Below are positions 35,797-45,260 of a stretch of 64,000 nt of DNA, in pieces; position 1 is the stretch's first letter; each line of letters starts with the position of its first letter. A program made the translations under genes and the position numbers. The stretch is from contig JAFUAO010000097.1 in the NCBI GenBank assembly GCA_017460665.1, forward strand, positions 1-64,000, written 5' to 3'. A model generated the notes under the pieces. The model saw nothing but the letters and a program-made list of their open reading frames with translations. It did no database searches and was not told the DNA's origin. Source of the DNA: Ruminococcus sp. GTDB taxonomy: Bacteria; Bacillota; Clostridia; Oscillospirales; Ruminococcaceae.

Positions 35797-35973
35797 TTAC
35801 GCTTCTGTAACCTCGATGAGGTGGATGATCTTGTTGATCTTGCCCTGTGTCTGGGCGTTGTCAGGCTGAGTCGTTACGTCGCCGACCTTCCTGAGACCGA
35901 GAGACTGAGCAGTAGCGATCTGGTCCTTCTTACGGCCGATAAGGCTCTTTACGAGCTTGATGTTCTTTGCCAT
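35797..35973 (-). CDS. rpmD: 50S ribosomal protein L30
   Basis: This 58-aa ORF reads [20 protein letters not shown] then LGLRKVGD, the L30 pattern, and ends [11 protein letters not shown]. An AGGAGGC site precedes ATG 35973. It fits exactly between rpsE and rplO. Confidence 0.96.
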   Translation of the reverse strand: MAKNIKLVKSLIGRKKDQIATAQSLGLRKVGDVTTQPDNAQTQGKINKIIHLIEVTEA

Positions 35974-35987
35974 TGTGAGCAGCCTCC

Positions 35988-36488
35988 TTAGCCTAAAATT
36001 TCCTTGATCGACTTGCCTCTCTTCTCTGCTACAGCCTTAGCTGATGTGCAGTTCATAAGACCGTCGATCGTAGCTCTTACTACGTTGCAGGGGTTATTGG
36101 AACGAAGAGACTTTGTTCTGATGTCCTTGATGCCTGCTACCTCGATGACAGCACGGACAGGGCCGCCTGCGATAACGCCGGTACCGGGTGCAGCGGGCTT
36201 CATAAGAACTCTGCCTGCGCCGAACTTGCCTACGATCTCATGAGGGATAGTCGTTCCCTTCAGCGATACCTTGACGAGGTTCTTCTTAGCGTCCTCGATG
36301 CCCTTACGGATAGCGTCCGGAACTTCTCCTGACTTTCCAAGGCCGAAGCCGACCGTTCCGTTGCCGTCGCCAACAACTACCAGTGCGGAGAACTTCATGA
36401 TACGGCCGCCCTTTACAGTCTTGGAAACTCGGTTGATAGCAACGACCTTCTCCTGGAATTCAGGAGCCTGTGTTTCGATATTAGCCAT
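35988..36488 (-). CDS. rpsE: 30S ribosomal protein S5
   Basis: The 166-aa S5 has the double-stranded RNA-binding N-terminal half ([23 protein letters not shown]) and the C-terminal half [19 protein letters not shown]. It contributes to decoding accuracy. Ribosome site GGGAGG before ATG. Confidence 0.97.
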   Translation of the reverse strand: MANIETQAPEFQEKVVAINRVSKTVKGGRIMKFSALVVVGDGNGTVGFGLGKSGEVPDAIRKGIEDAKKNLVKVSLKGTTIPHEIVGKFGAGRVLMKPAAPGTGVIAGGPVRAVIEVAGIKDIRTKSLRSNNPCNVVRATIDGLMNCTSAKAVAEKRGKSIKEILG

Positions 36489-36504
36489 TATGTTACCTCC
36501 CTCT

Positions 36505-36864
36505 TTAGAACTTTAAGCCGTTTTCACGAGCGCCGTCTGCAAGCTCCTTAACACGGCCGTGGTAGAGGTAACCGCCTCTGTCGAATACGACCTCGCTAAT
36601 TCCCTTGTCAGCAGCGTTCTTAGCGATCATCTCGCCGACCTTGCGGGCGCCCTCGACGTTTCCGCCGTTGCCCTCAAAGCCCTTATCCATGCTGGATGCG
36701 CTGGCAAGAGTCACACCGTTCACATCGTCAATGAGCTGTGCATAGATGTGCTTAGATGAACGGAACACATTGAGACGAGGACGCTCGGCAGTTCCGGAGA
36801 TCTTAGCACGAACTCTGCGATGTCTCTTTAATCTTGCCTTATTACTGTCAAACTTCTTGATCAT
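36505..36864 (-). CDS. rplR: 50S ribosomal protein L18
   Basis: The 119-aa L18 shows [33 protein letters not shown] and the end [20 protein letters not shown]. It binds 5S rRNA with L5. 16 bp before rpsE. Confidence 0.97.
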   Translation of the reverse strand: MIKKFDSNKARLKRHRRVRAKISGTAERPRLNVFRSSKHIYAQLIDDVNGVTLASASSMDKGFEGNGGNVEGARKVGEMIAKNAADKGISEVVFDRGGYLYHGRVKELADGARENGLKF

Positions 36865-36883
36865 AGCAATTTGCTCCTTCTAA

Positions 36884-37429
36884 TTACTTCTTGCCCTTAC
36901 CGGCCTTACCTTCCTTGCGGATGATGTGCTCGCCGGCATATCTGATGCCCTTGCCCTTGTAAGGCTCAGGGGGACGCTTCTCACGGATCTCAGCTGCAAA
37001 CTGACCTACAGCCTGCTTGTCGATGCCGCTTACAACGATCTTGTTGGGCTGAGGGACATCAAGCTTGATAGCATCTGTCTCCTCCAGTACTACGGGGTGA
37101 GAAAAGCCCAGGTTAAGTGTTACCTTGTTGCCGGACTTTGCTGCACGGTAGCCGACACCCTCGATCTCAAGTGTCTTGCTGTAGCCGTTCGTTACGCCCT
37201 CGACCATGTTTGCGATAAGTGTTCTTGTAAGACCGTGAAGTGAGCGGTGACGCTTGTCGTCGCTGGGTCTTGTTACATTGATGACAGCTCCGTCGATCTC
37301 GATCCCGAGCTCATTGCTGAACTGTCTTGAAAGCTCGCCCTTAGGTCCCTTTACTGTGATAAGGTTATTGTCGTTCTTTACCTCAACACCAGCAGGAACT
37401 GCGATAGGCATTCTTCCGATCCTTGACAT
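36884..37429 (-). CDS. rplF: 50S ribosomal protein L6
   Basis: The 181-aa L6 has two related domains and the signature EKRPPEPYKGKGIRYAGE near the C-terminus; it starts SRIGRMPIAVPAGV. It lies beside the factor-binding site of the large subunit. Order rpsH-rplF-rplR is standard. Confidence 0.97.
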   Translation of the reverse strand: MSRIGRMPIAVPAGVEVKNDNNLITVKGPKGELSRQFSNELGIEIDGAVINVTRPSDDKRHRSLHGLTRTLIANMVEGVTNGYSKTLEIEGVGYRAAKSGNKVTLNLGFSHPVVLEETDAIKLDVPQPNKIVVSGIDKQAVGQFAAEIREKRPPEPYKGKGIRYAGEHIIRKEGKAGKGKK

Positions 37430-37443
37430 GATGTAGTTCCTCC

Positions 37444-37842
37444 TTACCAGATGTATGCAAGGACCTCGCCGCCGACATTGAGCTCTCTGGCCTTCTTGTC
37501 TGTTACGATGCCCTTTGAGGTTGAAACGATTGCGATGCCCAGTCCCTTGCGGACCTTAGGCATATCTGCGCAGCTTGAGTAGATACGCAGGCCGGGCTTG
37601 GAAACTCTTCTAAGACCGGTTATAACAGGTGACTTGTTGTCGCCGTACTTGAGCGTGATCCTGATAACACCCTGCTTTCCGTCCTCAATGACCTGAAAGC
37701 TCTTTACATATCCCTCATCTACGAGGATCTGTGTGATAGCCTTCTTAACATTAGAAGCGGGAACGTCAACTGTGGCGTGCTTAGCAGTATTCGCATTGCG
37801 TATTCTTGTTAACAGATCTGCTATTGTATCAGTTATCTGCAT
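37444..37842 (-). CDS. rpsH: 30S ribosomal protein S8
   Basis: The 132-aa S8 starts [18 protein letters not shown] and ends with the signature [20 protein letters not shown]. In many bacteria S8 binds the spc mRNA to control it; I see no such site here with confidence. Confidence 0.97.
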   Translation of the reverse strand: MQITDTIADLLTRIRNANTAKHATVDVPASNVKKAITQILVDEGYVKSFQVIEDGKQGVIRITLKYGDNKSPVITGLRRVSKPGLRIYSSCADMPKVRKGLGIAIVSTSKGIVTDKKARELNVGGEVLAYIW

Positions 37843-37866
37843 GCCGAATGACCTCCTTTTAGTATT

Positions 37867-38052
37867 TTACCAGCTTGCCTTTTTAACTCCGGGGATCTGA
37901 CCGTCGTGAGCCAGCTCTCTGAAGCAGATACGGCAGATGCCGAACTTTCTCAGATAAGCGTGCGGTCTGCCACAAATCTTGCATCTGTTGTATGCTCTTG
38001 TGGAATACTTGGGAGTTCTCTGCTGCTTGTTGATCATTGCCTTCTTAGCCAT
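37867..38052 (-). CDS. rpsN: 30S ribosomal protein S14, zinc type
   Basis: The 61-aa protein is the short zinc-binding S14: [25 protein letters not shown] has the CXXC-X12-CXXC pattern, and it ends [11 protein letters not shown]. It is typical of Firmicutes and lies between rplE and rpsH. Confidence 0.97.
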   Translation of the reverse strand: MAKKAMINKQQRTPKYSTRAYNRCKICGRPHAYLRKFGICRICFRELAHDGQIPGVKKASW

Positions 38053-38067
38053 TTTATTTCCTCCCCT

Positions 38068-38607
38068 TTACTTGATGAACGGAGCGCCCAGAAGTGAAAG
38101 CAGCTCTCTTGCCTCTTCATCAGTGTTAGCTGTTGTGATGAAGTTGATATCCATACCTCTTACCTTGTCGATCTTGTCATACTCGATCTCAGGGAAGATA
38201 AGCTGTTCCTTGATACCTGTTGAGTAGTTGCCCTTGCCGTCGAATGAGTTTGCGCTGATGCCTCTGAAGTCACGAACACGGGGGAACGCAACGTTGAAGA
38301 GCTTGTTTACGAACTCATACATCCTCTCTCCACGGAGAGTTACCTTTACTCCGATGGGCATTCCCTCACGGAGCTTGAAGTTAGCTACTGACTTCTTTGC
38401 ACGGCAGATAACGGGCTTCTGACCTGTGATAGCTGAAAGGTCTGTGATGATAGCGTCGATGACCTTGGCATTGTCCTTTGCCTCGCCGGCGCCGACATTG
38501 ATCACTACCTTGTCCAGCTTCGGGATCTGCATCACGCTCTTATAGCCGAACTTCTTCATAAGTGCAGGAGCAACGTCGCTGATATAAAGATCTTTTAAAC
38601 TTGCCAT
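38068..38607 (-). CDS. rplE: 50S ribosomal protein L5
   Basis: The 179-aa L5 shows [38 protein letters not shown] and the end [18 protein letters not shown]. It binds 5S rRNA and contacts P-site tRNA. 18 bp after rplX. Confidence 0.97.
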   Translation of the reverse strand: MASLKDLYISDVAPALMKKFGYKSVMQIPKLDKVVINVGAGEAKDNAKVIDAIITDLSAITGQKPVICRAKKSVANFKLREGMPIGVKVTLRGERMYEFVNKLFNVAFPRVRDFRGISANSFDGKGNYSTGIKEQLIFPEIEYDKIDKVRGMDINFITTANTDEEARELLSLLGAPFIK

Positions 38608-38625
38608 ATCGTTTCTCCTTTGTTA

Positions 38626-38967
38626 TTATTCAAATGACTTGCCGCATTTCTTGCAAACACGGAGCTTCTTGCCATCCTCGATAACGTGGCCTACTCTTGT
38701 GGGCTTTCCGCACTTGGGGCAAACAAGCTGTACCTTTGATGCGTATACGGGAGCCTCAGTCTTGATGATGCCGCCCTTCTCGCCCATCCTTGTGGGCTTT
38801 ACGTGCTTTGTGATGATGTTGATGCCCTCAACGATCACCTTGCCCTCCTTGGGGCTTACCTCTGCGACCTTACCGGTCTTTCTGTCGCCGTTCTTCTCGA
38901 ACTTATCCTCATACTTTCCTGTAAGAAGGATAACAGTATCACCGGTCTTAACGTGAACTTTACTCAT
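38626..38967 (-). CDS. rplX: 50S ribosomal protein L24
   Basis: The 113-aa L24 has the KOW motif (VKTGDTVILLTGKYED) and a C-terminal zinc-ribbon-like pair of CXXC (CPKC and CKKC), seen in many Clostridia L24 proteins. It is an assembly initiator of the large subunit. Confidence 0.96.
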   Translation of the reverse strand: MSKVHVKTGDTVILLTGKYEDKFEKNGDRKTGKVAEVSPKEGKVIVEGINIITKHVKPTRMGEKGGIIKTEAPVYASKVQLVCPKCGKPTRVGHVIEDGKKLRVCKKCGKSFE

Positions 38968-38985
38968 GATCGAATGACACCTCCA

Positions 38986-39354
38986 TTAAAGAACCTCGGG
39001 AGCAAGGCTCAGGATCTTTGTATACTCCTTCTCACGGAGCTCCTTAGCGACTGGCCCAAAGATACGGGTACCTCTGGGGTTCTTATCTTCCTTGATGATA
39101 ACAGCAGCGTTCTCGTCAAAGCGGATGTATGTTCCGTCCTCTCTTCTGAGACCCTTTGCTGAACGAACGATAACTGCCTTTACTACATCGCCCTTCTTTA
39201 CAACGCCTCCGGGTGTTGCCTTCTTTACGGAAGCAACCACAACGTCTCCGATATTTGCATATCTTCTGCGTGTACCGCCCAGAACTCTGATACACATGAG
39301 CTCCTTAGCACCTGTGTTGTCAGCGACCTTTAAATAAGTCTGCATCTGTATCAC
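38986..39354 (-). CDS. rplN: 50S ribosomal protein L14
   Basis: The 122-aa L14 starts [19 protein letters not shown] and has [16 protein letters not shown] and the end [16 protein letters not shown]. It contacts S-subunit RNA in intersubunit bridges. 39 bp after rpsQ. Confidence 0.97.
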   Translation of the reverse strand: MIQMQTYLKVADNTGAKELMCIRVLGGTRRRYANIGDVVVASVKKATPGGVVKKGDVVKAVIVRSAKGLRREDGTYIRFDENAAVIIKEDKNPRGTRIFGPVAKELREKEYTKILSLAPEVL

Positions 39355-39393
39355 AGCGAGTTCCTCCTTTCAAGCACTATGCTTATATGAATA

Positions 39394-39654
39394 TTACTTA
39401 GCCTTTTCAATGATATTGGTAACACGCCATCTCTTATCCTTGGAAAGCGGACGTGTCTCCATGACCTCAACACGGTCACCGATCCTGCACTCGTTGTTCT
39501 CATCGTGTGCCTTGAGCTTGACGGTGCGCTTGATGATCTTCTTGTAAAGCGGGTGTTTAACGTTATCAACGATAGCAACTACGACGGTCTTATCCATCTT
39601 GTCGCTTACGACCTTACCTACTCTTGTTTTTCTAAGGTTTCTCTCAGTAGACAT
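39394..39654 (-). CDS. rpsQ: 30S ribosomal protein S17
   Basis: The 86-aa OB-fold protein reads [19 protein letters not shown] and [17 protein letters not shown], the S17 signature. It follows rpmC by 18 bp. Confidence 0.97.
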   Translation of the reverse strand: MSTERNLRKTRVGKVVSDKMDKTVVVAIVDNVKHPLYKKIIKRTVKLKAHDENNECRIGDRVEVMETRPLSKDKRWRVTNIIEKAK

Positions 39655-39672
39655 CGCTTAGTCCTCCCTTTC

Positions 39673-39870
39673 TTACTGCTGCGCCAGCTCTGCAGCACGC
39701 AGAGTCGTCTTGATGCGGGCAATATCCTTCTTTACAGCCTTTAAGCGTGCTGTGTTGTCAAGCTGATTTACAGCGTGCTGAAAGCGGAGCGCAAAAAGCT
39801 CTTCCTTTAAGCTGACGAGCTTCTCATTCAGCTCATCTACAGACATTTCTCTGATCTCTGATGCCTTCAT
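39673..39870 (-). CDS. rpmC: 50S ribosomal protein L29
   Basis: The 65-aa helical L29 begins [18 protein letters not shown] and has [18 protein letters not shown]. It lies near the exit tunnel. Its ATG overlaps the rplP stop by one base. Confidence 0.97.
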   Translation of the reverse strand: MKASEIREMSVDELNEKLVSLKEELFALRFQHAVNQLDNTARLKAVKKDIARIKTTLRAAELAQQ

Positions 39871-40295
39871 TACTGCTCCACCTCCTGCTCTTCCTTAGTA
39901 ACGAACTTGCACTTGATAGGAAGCTTATGCATAGCAAGACGCATAGCCTCTCTTGCGGTCTCCTCCGGAACGCCCTTGATCTCAAAGAGGACACGGCCGG
40001 GCTTTACTACTGCTACCCAGTACTCCGGTGAGCCCTTACCTGAACCCATTCGTGTCTCAGCGGGCTTCTCTGTGATAGGCTTGTCAGGGAAGATCTTGAT
40101 CCATACCTGACCGCCACGCTTGATGTAACGTGTCATAGCGATACGGGCAGACTCGATCTGGTTGGATGTGATCCAAGCAGGCTCTAAGGCCTGAAGACCG
40201 TAATCACCGTATGTTACCTTGTTACCTCTATATGCCTTTCCCTTCAGGCGTCCTCTGTGGACCCTGCGGTACTTTACTCTCTTTGGAAGCAGCAT
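39870..40295 (-). CDS. rplP: 50S ribosomal protein L16
   Basis: The 141-aa L16 starts [19 protein letters not shown] and has [18 protein letters not shown]. It binds near the peptidyl-transferase A site. Start and rpsC stop overlap by one base. Confidence 0.97.
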   Translation of the reverse strand: MLLPKRVKYRRVHRGRLKGKAYRGNKVTYGDYGLQALEPAWITSNQIESARIAMTRYIKRGGQVWIKIFPDKPITEKPAETRMGSGKGSPEYWVAVVKPGRVLFEIKGVPEETAREAMRLAMHKLPIKCKFVTKEEQEVEQ

Positions 40296-41104
40296 TACTG
40301 GTTACCTCCTTCTCTTTTAGCGCCACGATCGAAATTTCTTCCGCCTCTTCTGTTACCGTCACGTCTGTCGTCACGGCGGCGTCTGTCGTTATTTCTGTTA
40401 TCGTTCCTTCTCTCGAGCTTCTCCCTCTTCTCGGCAGCCTTTGCAGCATCGCCCTTGAGGACCTCGCCCTTATAGATCCATACCTTTACGCCGATCTTAC
40501 CGTATGTGGTATCTGCCTCAGCAAAGCCGTAGTCGATATCAGCACGGATAGTCTGCAGCGGGATGGTACCCTCGTGGTAGCTCTCGCTCCTTGCGATCTC
40601 AGCACCAGCAAGTCTTCCGGATACCTTGACCTTGATGCCCTTTGCGCCAAGACGCATGGTCCTGCCGATGGACTGCTTCATAGCTCTTCTGAAGGATACT
40701 CTGTTCTCAAGGTCCAGAGCGATCTTCTCTGCTACGAGCTGTGCGTCCATATCGGGCTGCTTTACCTCGATGATGTTCACATATACCTGCTTCTTCATCA
40801 TCTTCTCCAGCTGAACTCTCAGCTTCTCGATTTCTGCGCCCTGTCTTCCGATAACGATACCGGGCTTAGCGCAGTGGATGTGGATCCTCACCTTTTCTTC
40901 GTCGCTCTTGCCGTTGCCATTAGAGAAACGCTCGATCTCGATCCTGGGAACACCAGCAGCGTACAAGCTCTTCTTAATGAAATTACGAACGTTATAGTCC
41001 TCAACAAGTGTGTCGCCGAAGTTTGCCTTATTGGCATACCAGCGTGAATCCCAATCTTTAATTACGCCGACACGAAGTCCGTGCGGATTAACTTTCTGTC
41101 CCAT
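40295..41104 (-). CDS. rpsC: 30S ribosomal protein S3 with Arg/Asp/Gly-rich tail
   Basis: The 269-aa S3 has the KH domain ([12 protein letters not shown], about 63-75) and the C-terminal domain with [12 protein letters not shown] and [14 protein letters not shown]. After residue about 215 comes a tail of some 50 residues made mainly of Arg, Asp, Asn and Gly ([17 protein letters not shown]). A shorter charged tail is common in Firmicutes; this one is longer and RGG-like. S3 lines the mRNA entry channel. Confidence 0.97.
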   Translation of the reverse strand: MGQKVNPHGLRVGVIKDWDSRWYANKANFGDTLVEDYNVRNFIKKSLYAAGVPRIEIERFSNGNGKSDEEKVRIHIHCAKPGIVIGRQGAEIEKLRVQLEKMMKKQVYVNIIEVKQPDMDAQLVAEKIALDLENRVSFRRAMKQSIGRTMRLGAKGIKVKVSGRLAGAEIARSESYHEGTIPLQTIRADIDYGFAEADTTYGKIGVKVWIYKGEVLKGDAAKAAEKREKLERRNDNRNNDRRRRDDRRDGNRRGGRNFDRGAKREGGNQ

Positions 41105-41123
41105 TACTCAGACCTCCTTGGGA

Positions 41124-41459
41124 TCAATCATTCTCTTTAAGAACAACTGTGATGTGTGATGTTCTCTTTAAAATTCTGTATGCTCTGCCCTGAGCTCTCG
41201 GCATGATCCTCTTCATGATAGGACCGGGTGTTACGAAGCACTCGGCTACATAAAGGTTATCCTTATCCATGCTGAAGTTGTTCTCAGCATTTGCCTGAGC
41301 GGACTTTACCAGCTTTGCAACGATAGGACTTGCAGCCTTAGGAGTAAGATCTAAAGTAGCTAAAGCGATGTCAACAGGCTTGTTCCTGATGAGATCAAGA
41401 ACGATCTGTACCTTTCTGGGTGAGATGCGAGCATTTCTTAAATAAGCTCTTGCTTCCAT
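41124..41459 (-). CDS. rplV: 50S ribosomal protein L22
   Basis: The 111-aa L22 shows [20 protein letters not shown] and the tunnel-loop segment [19 protein letters not shown]. It lines the exit tunnel. 19 bp before rpsC. Confidence 0.97.
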   Translation of the reverse strand: MEARAYLRNARISPRKVQIVLDLIRNKPVDIALATLDLTPKAASPIVAKLVKSAQANAENNFSMDKDNLYVAECFVTPGPIMKRIMPRAQGRAYRILKRTSHITVVLKEND

Positions 41460-41478
41460 TTAACGCTCCTCCTTCCGC

Positions 41479-41763
41479 TTATTTCTTACCGTTATTGGAT
41501 GTCTTGGAGCCTGCGTGGCCCTTATAAGTTCTTGTAGGGGCAAACTCGCCGAGCTTGTGACCTACCATATCCTCTGTCACATATACCGGAACGTGCTTGC
41601 GTCCGTCGTGAACAGCGAATGTATGACCTACGAAGTCAGGGAAGATAGTAGAAGATCTGCTCCATGTCTTGAGGACCTTCTTCTCGCCTGCCTCGTTCAT
41701 TGCAACGACCCTCTTCAGGAGAACTTCCTGGACGTAAGGTCCCTTCTTGATGCTTCTGCTCAT
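41479..41763 (-). CDS. rpsS: 30S ribosomal protein S19
   Basis: The 94-aa S19 starts [19 protein letters not shown] and has [20 protein letters not shown] and [16 protein letters not shown]. It forms a head complex with S13. Confidence 0.97.
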   Translation of the reverse strand: MSRSIKKGPYVQEVLLKRVVAMNEAGEKKVLKTWSRSSTIFPDFVGHTFAVHDGRKHVPVYVTEDMVGHKLGEFAPTRTYKGHAGSKTSNNGKK

Positions 41764-41784
41764 TGATCAGTTCCTCCTTTCAGA

Positions 41785-42618
41785 TCACTTGCCGTTGCGG
41801 CGCTTTACGATGAACTTATCAGTTCTGTGGTGCTTCTTACGAGTCTTATAGCCGAGAGCGGGCTTGCCCCAAGGGGTAACAGGTCCGGGACGGCCGACAG
41901 GTGATTTGCCCTCACCACCGCCGTGGGGGTGGTCACAGGGGTTCATTACAGAACCTCTTACAGTAGGTCTCCAGCCCATGTGTCTTACACGGCCGGCCTT
42001 ACCGTAGTTCACGTTAAGGTGATCGATGTTGGATACCTGGCCGATAGCAGCCTTACAGTCAACGGATACCTTTCTCATCTCACCGGAGGGAAGTCTGATA
42101 AGTGCGTACTTATCCTCTCTGCCCATGAGCTGAGCCTGGTTTCCTGCACTTCTTACGAGCTGAGCGCCCTTTCCGGGGTAGAGCTCGATAGCGTGGATGA
42201 ACGTACCAACGGGGATGTCAGCCAGCTTGAGAGCGTTGCCGGGCTTGATGTCTGCCTCTGCGCCAGACTCGATCTTATCGCCGACCTTCAGACCGTTGGG
42301 AGCGAGGATGTATCTCTTCTCGCCGTCCTCATACTGGATGAGAGCGATGAAAGCGCTCCTGTTAGGATCATACTCAAGGGTGAGGACCGTAGCGATAACG
42401 CCGTCCTTATCTCTCTTGAAATCGATAACACGGTACTTTCTTCTGTTTCCGCCGCCTCTATGACGAACGGTGATGCGGCCGTAGCTGTTTCTTCCCGACT
42501 TCTTCTTCAGAGGCTCGAGAAGGCTCTTCTCCGGCTCTACCTTTGACAGGCCCGAGTAGTCAGTAACAGTCATCTGACGTCTCGAGGGTGTCGTAGGCTT
42601 ATATGTTTTGATAGCCAT
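41785..42618 (-). CDS. rplB: 50S ribosomal protein L2
   Basis: The 277-aa L2 starts [18 protein letters not shown] and has the signature [21 protein letters not shown] near the peptidyl-transferase centre (histidine in DHPHGGG). ATG 42618 has GGAG upstream. It follows rplW after an unusually long 183-bp spacer. Confidence 0.97.
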   Translation of the reverse strand: MAIKTYKPTTPSRRQMTVTDYSGLSKVEPEKSLLEPLKKKSGRNSYGRITVRHRGGGNRRKYRVIDFKRDKDGVIATVLTLEYDPNRSAFIALIQYEDGEKRYILAPNGLKVGDKIESGAEADIKPGNALKLADIPVGTFIHAIELYPGKGAQLVRSAGNQAQLMGREDKYALIRLPSGEMRKVSVDCKAAIGQVSNIDHLNVNYGKAGRVRHMGWRPTVRGSVMNPCDHPHGGGEGKSPVGRPGPVTPWGKPALGYKTRKKHHRTDKFIVKRRNGK

Positions 42619-42639
42619 TTCAATTTCTCCTTTAATGCG

Positions 42640-42800
42640 TTTTTGCGGGAGCATTACTCCCATACAAGAAGCAAGTTTCAAGAAGCAAGGAACAAGACCT
42701 CCTGCTTCTGCAAGATCTTTGTTATCATAGGCACGATCAGCTCAAGCAGCTTCCTCTCGCCTCGAATATCTTGCATCTTGCCTCTAACATCTTGCTTCTG
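42640..42800. repeat. CAAGATG/AAGCAAG word repeat between rplW and rplB
   Basis: On the minus strand the words GCAAGATG, GCAAGATAT, GAAGCAAGATG, GAGGCAAG and TTGCTTCTTG recur through this spacer, in an operon whose other spacers are mostly under 40 bp. A 70-codon frame runs through it and into rplW but has no ribosome site. I take it as an inserted word-repeat element. Confidence 0.55.
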
Positions 42801-42801
42801 A

Positions 42802-43095
42802 TCAATACATCCCCTCGAAGAACTCGATAGCCTTTGAGTCCTCGGTAAGAGTAACGATAGCCTTCTTCCATGAAGCGGTAGTTCCGACAAATCTTCCCAT
42901 ACGCTTCTGTCTGCCTCTAACGTGCATCGTTGTGACCTTGTCCACCTCGACGCCGAAGAGCTTCTCTACAGCCTTCTTGATCTCAGGCTTTGTAGCGTCC
43001 TTAGCTACCTTAAAGGTGTACTTTCCCACCTGGAGGCCGTCCATAGACTTCTCAGTGATAACGGGCTTCAGGATAATGTCCTGTGCTGCTTTCAT
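42802..43095 (-). CDS. rplW: 50S ribosomal protein L23
   Basis: The 97-aa L23 has DIILKPVITEKSM and the basic loop VRGRQKRMGRFVG. It lies at the tunnel exit where signal recognition particle docks. Its ATG overlaps the rplD stop by one base. Confidence 0.97.
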   Translation of the reverse strand: MKAAQDIILKPVITEKSMDGLQVGKYTFKVAKDATKPEIKKAVEKLFGVEVDKVTTMHVRGRQKRMGRFVGTTASWKKAIVTLTEDSKAIEFFEGMY

Positions 43096-43718
43096 TATGC
43101 GTACACCTCCTCGATCTTTCCTACAGCGTTCTTAACGACGATGAACTTGTCATAGTTAAGAATGTCGTATACATTAAGAGTATTTACAGCGGCTGTCTTG
43201 ATGCCGGGGATATTTGCAGCGCTCTTTACTACCTTTGCATCAGCCTCAGCAGTTACGATGAGAGCCTTGCCCTCAACGCCGAGAGCCTTGAGCATCTCTA
43301 CGATGGTCTTTGTCTTGTAGCCGTCAAGTGTGAGGGCATCAAGAACGATCATGTTGTTGTCGAGCACCTTTGTGGAGAGAGCGGACTTCATAGCCAGTCT
43401 CTTTACCTTCTTGTTGAGCGAGTAGCTGTAATCTCTGGGCTTGGGGCCGAGAGCAACTCCGCCGTGGTACCACTGAGGAGCACGGGTCGAGCCCTGTCTT
43501 GCGTGGCCTGTACCCTTCTGTCTCCAGGGCTTTCTGCCGCCGCCGCTTACTTCTGTTCTTGTAAGTGTGGACTGTGTGCCCTGTCTCTGGTTTGCCAGGT
43601 AATTAACTACCATTGCGTGCATAACAGCTTCGTTGGGAGCGATCCCGAACACAGCGTCATTGAGCTCTGTCTCAGAGACCTGCTTACCTGTCATATCAAA
43701 TACTGAAATTGTAGACAT
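43095..43718 (-). CDS. rplD: 50S ribosomal protein L4
   Basis: The 207-aa L4 shows the conserved loop [20 protein letters not shown] (tunnel constriction) and [19 protein letters not shown]. In E. coli and some Firmicutes L4 regulates the S10 operon; the long leader at 44788 would be its candidate target. Confidence 0.97.
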   Translation of the reverse strand: MSTISVFDMTGKQVSETELNDAVFGIAPNEAVMHAMVVNYLANQRQGTQSTLTRTEVSGGGRKPWRQKGTGHARQGSTRAPQWYHGGVALGPKPRDYSYSLNKKVKRLAMKSALSTKVLDNNMIVLDALTLDGYKTKTIVEMLKALGVEGKALIVTAEADAKVVKSAANIPGIKTAAVNTLNVYDILNYDKFIVVKNAVGKIEEVYA

Positions 43719-43735
43719 TTACGCTTCCTCCTTCC

Positions 43736-44368
43736 TTAAGCCTTTACGCTGTCAACGATGTAAACGATGCCGCCCTTAGGACCGGGAACTGCACCCTTGA
43801 TAGCGATGAGATTGTTCTCTGCGTCTATTTTAACGATCTCGAGATTCTGAACTGTCACCTGCTCAGCGCCCATGTGACCTGCCATGCCCTTGCCCTTATA
43901 AATTCTGGAAGGTGAGGAGCAAGCGCCCATGGAACCTGCCTGTCTGTGAACAGGGCCTGTACCGTGAGTTTCCTTGAGCCTGTGCTGGTTGTGACGCTTG
44001 ATAGCGCCGGCGAATCCCTTACCCTTGCTTGTGCCGACAACGTCGATAGCGTCGCCTACTGCAAAGGTATCTGCCTTAACGATGTCGCCAACGTTAAGTG
44101 AGTCGCAGTCATCGAGCCTGAATTCCTTCAGGGTCTTCTTGCAGGCAACGTCTGCCTTCTCGAAGTGACCCTTCATAGGCTTGTTCACTCTCTGGACCTT
44201 AACATCGCCGTAACCGAGCTGGAGCGCAGCATAGCCGTCGTTCTCAACGGTCTTCTTCTGTACTACGACACAGGGGCCGGCTTCGATAACTGTTACAGGG
44301 ATCATCTTCCCTGCTTCGTCGAAGATCTGGGTCATACCGATCTTCTTTCCGATAATGCCTTTCTGCAT
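43736..44368 (-). CDS. rplC: 50S ribosomal protein L3
   Basis: The 210-aa L3 starts [20 protein letters not shown] and has the loop [20 protein letters not shown] with the conserved glutamine. It nucleates large-subunit assembly. It follows rpsJ by 104 bp. Confidence 0.97.
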   Translation of the reverse strand: MQKGIIGKKIGMTQIFDEAGKMIPVTVIEAGPCVVVQKKTVENDGYAALQLGYGDVKVQRVNKPMKGHFEKADVACKKTLKEFRLDDCDSLNVGDIVKADTFAVGDAIDVVGTSKGKGFAGAIKRHNQHRLKETHGTGPVHRQAGSMGACSSPSRIYKGKGMAGHMGAEQVTVQNLEIVKIDAENNLIAIKGAVPGPKGGIVYIVDSVKA

Positions 44369-44472
44369 ATCTTTTTCCTCCTATAGGTTATTGGTTGACG
44401 ATGGCCGTCAACATGACCGGCGGACTACCGCCATCCCGCTTCCCACAGCGGTATTTCACGGGCAGACTGTGA

Positions 44473-44787
44473 TCACTTGATCTCCATCACAACGTCTACG
44501 CCGGCGGGGAGCTCGAGCTTCTCGAAAGCAGCGGATGTCTTGTCTGTAGGACGAAGAACATCGATGAGCCTCTTGTGGGTCCTCATCTCGAACTGCTCAC
44601 GGCTGTCCTTGTACTTGTGTACAGCACGAAGGATAGTAACGACTTCCTTATCAGTGGGGAGCGGGATAGGTCCCGAAACTCTCGCACCGCTTCTCTTAGC
44701 CGCCTCAACGATCTTAGCTGCAGCGATGTCTACTGTAGCGTGATCGTAGCCCTTGACCTTAAATCTGATCTTTTCTGTGACTGCCAT
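44473..44787 (-). CDS. rpsJ: 30S ribosomal protein S10 (NusE)
   Basis: The 104-aa S10 shows [33 protein letters not shown] and [13 protein letters not shown]. It also acts in transcription antitermination. ATG 44787 has AAGGAGG upstream; the longer frame lies in the leader. It is first in the superoperon. Confidence 0.97.
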   Translation of the reverse strand: MAVTEKIRFKVKGYDHATVDIAAAKIVEAAKRSGARVSGPIPLPTDKEVVTILRAVHKYKDSREQFEMRTHKRLIDVLRPTDKTSAAFEKLELPAGVDVVMEIK

Positions 44788-45101
44788 TATTTTCGCCTCC
44801 TTGGAAATATTACGGGGACGCAAACTGGGATATTCACACGCCGCCGTGTGTTTCGTGCCTTACCTGATAAAAAAACCGGAAACATTTCTGTTTTCCGGAC
44901 CGATAAGACGCATGGAGACACAAAGAGAGCAAGAGCGCACGCACACGCAAGCTGCGCCGCCAAAACCACAAACTGTGTCCACTATCCCGATCGCCCGGTT
45001 TAAAATCGGACATACTCCACGGAAATTACCTGCCAGACCGGCAGCAACCTTCCGCTTCAACGCATATCTTTTGCAGTCAGCGTGTCAGAACACGCCTAAC
45101 A
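44788..45101 (-). promoter_or_regulatory. Long 5' leader of the S10 operon
   Basis: About 315 nt separate the inferred start near 45101 from rpsJ. The leader opens with a perfect hairpin (GCGTGT/ACACGC, near 45078-45094), continues with GC-rich paired segments (GTGTGCGTGCGC and CACACGGCGGCGTGTG), and holds a terminator at 44869. This is the layout of an autoregulatory ribosomal-protein leader. The ligand is not shown by sequence. Confidence 0.6.
44869..44898 (-). terminator. Internal terminator in the S10 leader
   Basis: Stem CCGGAAA/TTTCCGG followed by seven T, about 80 bp before rpsJ and about 200 nt into the transcript. Being upstream of an essential operon it must be conditional or leaky. 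Confidence 0.75.
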
Positions 45102-45107
45102 TAAGCA

Positions 45108-45136
45108 ATTATACCACATATGCCCAGATAATGCAA
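45108..45136 (-). promoter_or_regulatory. S10 operon promoter
   Basis: TTGCAT (45131-45136), 17 bp, TATAAT (45108-45113), extended -10 TGGTATAAT. A second TATAAT lies near 45206 with a weak -35 box (TTGGGA), possibly an upstream promoter. Confidence 0.87.
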
Positions 45137-45232
45137 GCATCATTAAAAGCGGCTATTGTAAATTTTTAGTGAACGCAGTTATATATTTAACTAACTAGTA
45201 TACATTATAATATAGAGCCGTTAGCTCCCAAC

Positions 45233-45258
45233 TGAAAGAAGGGCGCATAAGCGCCCTT
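45233..45258 (-). terminator. Terminator of the M23 peptidase gene
   Basis: Stem AAGGGCGC/GCGCCCTT, loop TTAT, then CTTTC, immediately after the stop codon and followed by the words GAGCTAACGGCTC. Confidence 0.75.
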
Positions 45259-45260
45259 TC

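Noticed and set aside
42678..42890. 70-aa minus frame across the rplW-rplB spacer
   Set aside because: Half of it is out-of-frame rplW and the rest is word repeat; no ribosome site.
44860..45060. Cysteine-rich 66-aa minus frame in the S10 leader
   Set aside because: It starts with TTG without a clear ribosome site and spans the leader terminator; the cysteines come from GTGTGC-type paired RNA sequence.
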